Assembly (NCBI RefSeq): GCF_000380485.1
Contig: NZ_AQYG01000029.1
Span: forward strand, 1 to 37,232
DNA: 37,232 bases
Direction: 5' to 3'
From: Jongsikchunia kroppenstedtii DSM 45133
GTDB lineage: Bacteria > Actinomycetota > Actinomycetes > Mycobacteriales > Mycobacteriaceae
Part shown: positions 34,687 through 37,232 of the stretch, piece after piece
How positions within the stretch are numbered: the first letter of the stretch is position 1
How the letters are laid out: each line of letters starts with the position of its first letter
Position numbers and translations under genes: made by a program
The notes under the pieces: model-generated
Told to the model about the DNA's origin: nothing
Database searches by the model: none
What the model saw: only the letters and a program-made list of their open reading frames with translations

Positions 34687-35880
34687 TCAGCGATTCCGCA
34701 GATACTTGATGCCCGCGGCGGCACCGCCGCCGGCGGCGCCGAGAGCGAGCGCGGTCGGCACGCCGATCCTGGCTGCCTTGCGTGCCGTCCGGTAGTCGCG
34801 GATCTCCCAGCCGCGCACCCGCGCGACCTCGCGCAGATCGGCGTCGGGATTGATCGCGACCGCGGTGCCGCACAGCGACAGCATGGGCACGTCGTTGTGG
34901 GAGTCGGAGTATGCGGTGCAGCGCTTGAGGTTCAAGCCCTCGCGAATCGCCAAGGTGCGCACGGCATGTGCCTTGCCCAGGCCGTGCAGGATGTCGCCGA
35001 CCAGTCGGCCGGTGAAGACGCCGTCCTCGCTCTCGGCGACCGTTCCAAGCGCACCGGTCAGGCCGAGACGCTCCGCGATGGTCTGCGCCAGTTCGACCGG
35101 GGTGGCGGTCACCAGCCACACCTGCTGCCCGGCGTCGAGATGCATCTGCGTCAGCGTGCGCGTGCCGGGCCAGATCTTGTCGGCGATGTATTCGTCGTAG
35201 ATCTCCTCGCCGAGGCGAACAAGTTCTTCGGTCGAGCGACCGGCGATGAATGACAGCGCCTTCTCGCGACCCTGCGCGACGTCGTCCGAGTTCTCCTTGC
35301 CGGTGATCCGAAATTTCGCCTGGGCCCAGACGAATTCGAAGATGTCGCCGTAGGAGAAGTAGTCGCGCGCCGCCAGGCCGCGGGCGAAGTGAATGATCGA
35401 CGCGCCCTGAACGAGGGTGTTGTCGACATCGAAGAACGCGGCGGCGGTCAGGTCCGGCGGCACCTCGGCGGGCTCGCCGGGTTCGTCGGCGATGTCCACC
35501 AAGGGCGAAATATGTTCCCGCTCTTGCAGTCTCAGATAAGCCGCCTGCGCGCTGGCCTCGCCGGCGAGCGAGTGCCGCAGTTCGGCGGCCGACTGCCGGA
35601 ACCGGCCGATCCGCTCGGAGCTGGTGATCTGCTCGGCCAACTGGGTGCGGCGGGAGCTGAGCCAGTTGCTCACCGCGCCCGCGGATTCGTCGTCCTCGCC
35701 TTCGATGTCGGACGTATCCGCCTTGTCGGGATCGACGGTCGGCCGGGTGAGCGGCGCATCGGCCGGTGCCCCTGCGTCAGCCGGGGTGTCGTTGTCGCCG
35801 GGGATCGAATCGCCGTCGTCGGACGGAAGTCGATCGTGCGGATCGGGCCCTTCGCGACCCGGCCCTTCGGGCTCTGTCAC
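34687..35880 (-). CDS. HAD-superfamily hydrolase, SerB1-like (HAD-IB)
   Basis: 397 aa. HAD hydrolase of the SerB-like IB group: motif [14 protein letters not shown] with D151/D153, motif II WLVTATP, a conserved lysine in GLGKAHAV, and motif [15 protein letters not shown]. The M. tuberculosis counterpart is annotated as phosphoserine phosphatase, but the group also includes lipid phosphatases, so the substrate is open. The GTG at 35880 has a strong AGGAGG 5 bp upstream, which decides the start over the GTG at 35964. The N-terminal ~140 residues are acidic and Pro-rich, probably disordered, and not part of the HAD core. The C-terminus ends in a hydrophobic [12 protein letters not shown] helix that could associate with membrane. 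Confidence 0.87.
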   Translation of the reverse strand: MTEPEGPGREGPDPHDRLPSDDGDSIPGDNDTPADAGAPADAPLTRPTVDPDKADTSDIEGEDDESAGAVSNWLSSRRTQLAEQITSSERIGRFRQSAAELRHSLAGEASAQAAYLRLQEREHISPLVDIADEPGEPAEVPPDLTAAAFFDVDNTLVQGASIIHFARGLAARDYFSYGDIFEFVWAQAKFRITGKENSDDVAQGREKALSFIAGRSTEELVRLGEEIYDEYIADKIWPGTRTLTQMHLDAGQQVWLVTATPVELAQTIAERLGLTGALGTVAESEDGVFTGRLVGDILHGLGKAHAVRTLAIREGLNLKRCTAYSDSHNDVPMLSLCGTAVAINPDADLREVARVRGWEIRDYRTARKAARIGVPTALALGAAGGGAAAGIKYLRNR

Positions 35881-36038
35881 CCGTGCCTCCTGCTTGCCGA
35901 GATGAGATCGCCACCAGTCTAAGGTCCGCCGCTGCGGATTCGGGTCGGGTGCGGGCAGTGTCACGTCCGGGCCCCGCCGAATGCGGCATGCCGTCGGGCG
36001 TACGCGCCGCCGCGCCGCCGACGCGCCACAATGGACCC

Positions 36039-36302
36039 ATGTCGACGATCACCTTGCTCACCCGGGCCGGCTGCCACGCCTGCGAACGGGCGCATGCCGA
36101 CCTCGCCGAGCTGGTAGCCAATGCCCCCGCCGGGTCGCCCGCGGTCGAATTCGTCGAGATCGATGTGGATGCGGTGGCCGAGACCGATCCCGAGCTGCGG
36201 GCCGAGTACGGCGACCGGCTCCCAGTGGTGCTGCTCGACGGCAACGAGCACAGCTATTGGGACGTGGACGCGCCCCGGCTGCGCCGCGATCTGAACTGGT
36301 AG
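36039..36302 (+). CDS. Glutaredoxin-like thiol-disulfide protein (Rv0508-like)
   Basis: 87 aa. Small thioredoxin-fold protein with an active-site CHAC at residues 12-15 ([17 protein letters not shown]) and the cis-proline region [19 protein letters not shown]. It belongs to the DUF836/glutaredoxin-like group, likely to work with mycothiol or NrdH-type reductants. The ATG at 36039 follows a weak ribosome-binding sequence. Its position ahead of rex (and presumably hemA beyond the window) parallels mycobacteria, where it precedes hemA. Confidence 0.88.
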   Translation: MSTITLLTRAGCHACERAHADLAELVANAPAGSPAVEFVEIDVDAVAETDPELRAEYGDRLPVVLLDGNEHSYWDVDAPRLRRDLNW

Positions 36303-36337
36303 CCGGGCCGCTGGGTCCCCGCACGTCAGACCCGGGT

Positions 36338-36355
36338 TCGTGAATGAATTCACAA
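36338..36355 (+). promoter_or_regulatory. Rex operator (ROP box) at the rex promoter
   Basis: TCGTGAATGAATTCACAA matches the Rex consensus TTGTGAAnnnnTTCACAA at 13 of 14 defined positions. It lies 17-34 bp upstream of the rex ATG, overlapping where a leaderless promoter would sit (candidate -10 TTACCG or TACCGT). Autoregulation of rex by NADH/NAD ratio is well known in related bacteria. Confidence 0.8.
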
Positions 36356-36371
36356 GTCGTTACCGTGAACT

Positions 36372-37133
36372 ATGCGCGCGCAGGCGGAAGGCATCGATGT
36401 GCCGGTCGATTCGTCGATCTCCGCTATCCCCGACGCTGCTGCCCGACGCCTCACCCGGTACCTCCACGTCCTGCAGAGCCTGTCCGGAGCGGACCGGTCT
36501 CGGCTGTCCAGCTCCGACCTCGCTGAGGCAGCCGGCGTGAACTCGGCGATCCTCCGCAAGGACCTGTCGCATATCGGCGCCGGCGGCGTCCGGGGTGTCG
36601 GCTACGACGTGTCGGCGCTTGCCGGGAAGATCGCCATCGCACTCGGGCTGGCGCGCAGCCGGAATGTCGCGCTGGCCGGGGCGGGCAGCCTGGGCCGGGC
36701 GATAGCCGAGCACCCGGAGATCGGTCACCGCGGCTTCGCGATCGTCGCGGTTTTCGACGCCAGCCCCGCGCGGGCCGGCGATGTGCTGAGCGGTTCTGCC
36801 GGGCCGTTGCCGGTGCGGCCGGTCGCCGAGATCGCCGCCCAATGTCCGGGGCTGCAGGTGGAGATCGGCGTGATCGCCACCGATGACGCAGTGGCGCAGG
36901 ATGTTTGCGATAAGTTCGTCGCTGCGGGGGTCGGGCTCATACTGAACTTCACGGGCACGACGCTGCATGCGCCGGACGAGGTCGAGGTGCGGCCGGTCGA
37001 TCTGGCGCTGGAACTGCAGGTGCTCGCCGTCAGCGGCAGCCGGCATGCGGCGGAACGGGCGACCAGGGGTGCGGTCGACAAGGGAACAGACAAGACGACG
37101 GGGGCGAAGCGGAAAGTGGGCGCGGCCTCATGA
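36372..37133 (+). CDS. rex: Redox-sensing transcriptional repressor Rex
   Basis: 253 aa. NADH/NAD-responsive repressor. The N-terminal winged helix spans residues ~24-80, with RKDLSHIGAGGVRGVGYDV as the signature. The Rossmann domain has GAGSLG at 103-108, and the C-terminal helix includes LNFTGTTLHAPDEVEVRPVDLALELQVLA. The ATG at 36372 has no Shine-Dalgarno sequence. Rex in actinobacteria controls respiratory genes such as cytochrome bd and nuo. A basic 30-residue tail (KGTDKTTGAKRK) extends past the usual end. TGA overlaps an ATG at 37130, in the repeat block that follows. Confidence 0.94.
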   Translation: MRAQAEGIDVPVDSSISAIPDAAARRLTRYLHVLQSLSGADRSRLSSSDLAEAAGVNSAILRKDLSHIGAGGVRGVGYDVSALAGKIAIALGLARSRNVALAGAGSLGRAIAEHPEIGHRGFAIVAVFDASPARAGDVLSGSAGPLPVRPVAEIAAQCPGLQVEIGVIATDDAVAQDVCDKFVAAGVGLILNFTGTTLHAPDEVEVRPVDLALELQVLAVSGSRHAAERATRGAVDKGTDKTTGAKRKVGAAS

Positions 37134-37232
37134 GTGAGCGTCAGCGAGCGAATCATCGAGCACTGGGTGTTTGTGCCTCATGTGCGCACGGAGCGAAGCG
37201 AGTACGCGCATGAGTGGGCGTCAGCGAGCGAA
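37129..37232 (+). repeat. Duplicated 24-bp element and palindrome at the end of rex
   Basis: Two copies (37129-37152 and 37209-37232) of CATGAGTGAGCGTCAGCGAG plus four more bases, 23 of 24 identical, 80 bp apart. Between them lies an imperfect palindrome (37177-37214; arms CTCATGTGCGCAC and GTACGCGCATGAG). Copy 1 opens a 27-residue frame starting MSERQRANHR that ends exactly at the start of copy 2 (ATGA overlap). A related sequence opens the ybjN-like gene at 17251. The next gene, probably hemA by synteny, begins at or after the right edge. Confidence 0.7.

Overview
The window is GC-rich, densely coded DNA from an actinobacterium of the Mycobacteriales. The signs are MshA (mycothiol synthesis), SenX3-RegX3, the 33-residue ribosomal protein bS22 and a Rex-type redox repressor. 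From about 15.9 kb to the right edge the gene order follows, as I recall it, the Mycobacterium tuberculosis Rv0486-Rv0508 block: mshA, ybjN-like, gpm1, senX3-regX3, Rv0495c, ppx, Rv0497-Rv0499, proC, Rv0500A, bS22, galE2-like, PlsC-like acyltransferase, serB1-like, glutaredoxin. The mycobacterial cmaA2, mmpS and mmpL genes are absent, and a fadD/MFS pair, a flavodoxin and rex are present. A Gordonia- or Williamsia-like host is my best guess, not a demonstrated one.

The left part (1-14.9 kb) is accessory or variable. It begins with the 3' end of an IS5-type transposase that stops 18 bp short of a three-gene zinc/manganese ABC importer carrying a Zur-like operator. A KimA-like APC potassium transporter follows, then a minus-strand cassette (histidine kinase, NarL-type regulator, MacB-type ATPase, FtsX-type permease). 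This cassette sits exactly between two direct copies of a 40-bp sequence (5563-5602 and 9713-9752; 38/40 identical). The copies carry the 3' end of the KimA-like gene on one side and of a TetR gene on the other. This is the most unusual structure in the window. It suggests that the whole ABC/two-component module was inserted into a pair of tail-to-tail overlapping genes without breaking either. Next come a P450-TetR operon with an inverted-repeat operator, an AbiE toxin-antitoxin pair with a 41-bp inverted-repeat operator, a pirin and a secreted lipase.

The right part is conserved housekeeping and stress-response DNA. mshA makes the first mycothiol intermediate. gpmA, ppx and proC are metabolic. 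SenX3-RegX3 senses phosphate, and its neighbour ppx handles polyphosphate or (p)ppGpp. Membrane, TIM-barrel, thioesterase, SDR-like and acyltransferase genes probably serve the cell envelope. Rex has a near-consensus operator at its own start.

Several gene ends carry strong hairpins: a 111-bp palindrome between regX3 and its convergent neighbour, a 63-bp palindrome after the acyltransferase gene, and a perfect 15-bp stem after bS22. Apart from operons overlapping by 4 bp (ATGA/GTGA), gaps are short, and no gene-free stretch exceeds 300 bp. I saw no tRNA, rRNA, CRISPR array or prophage.
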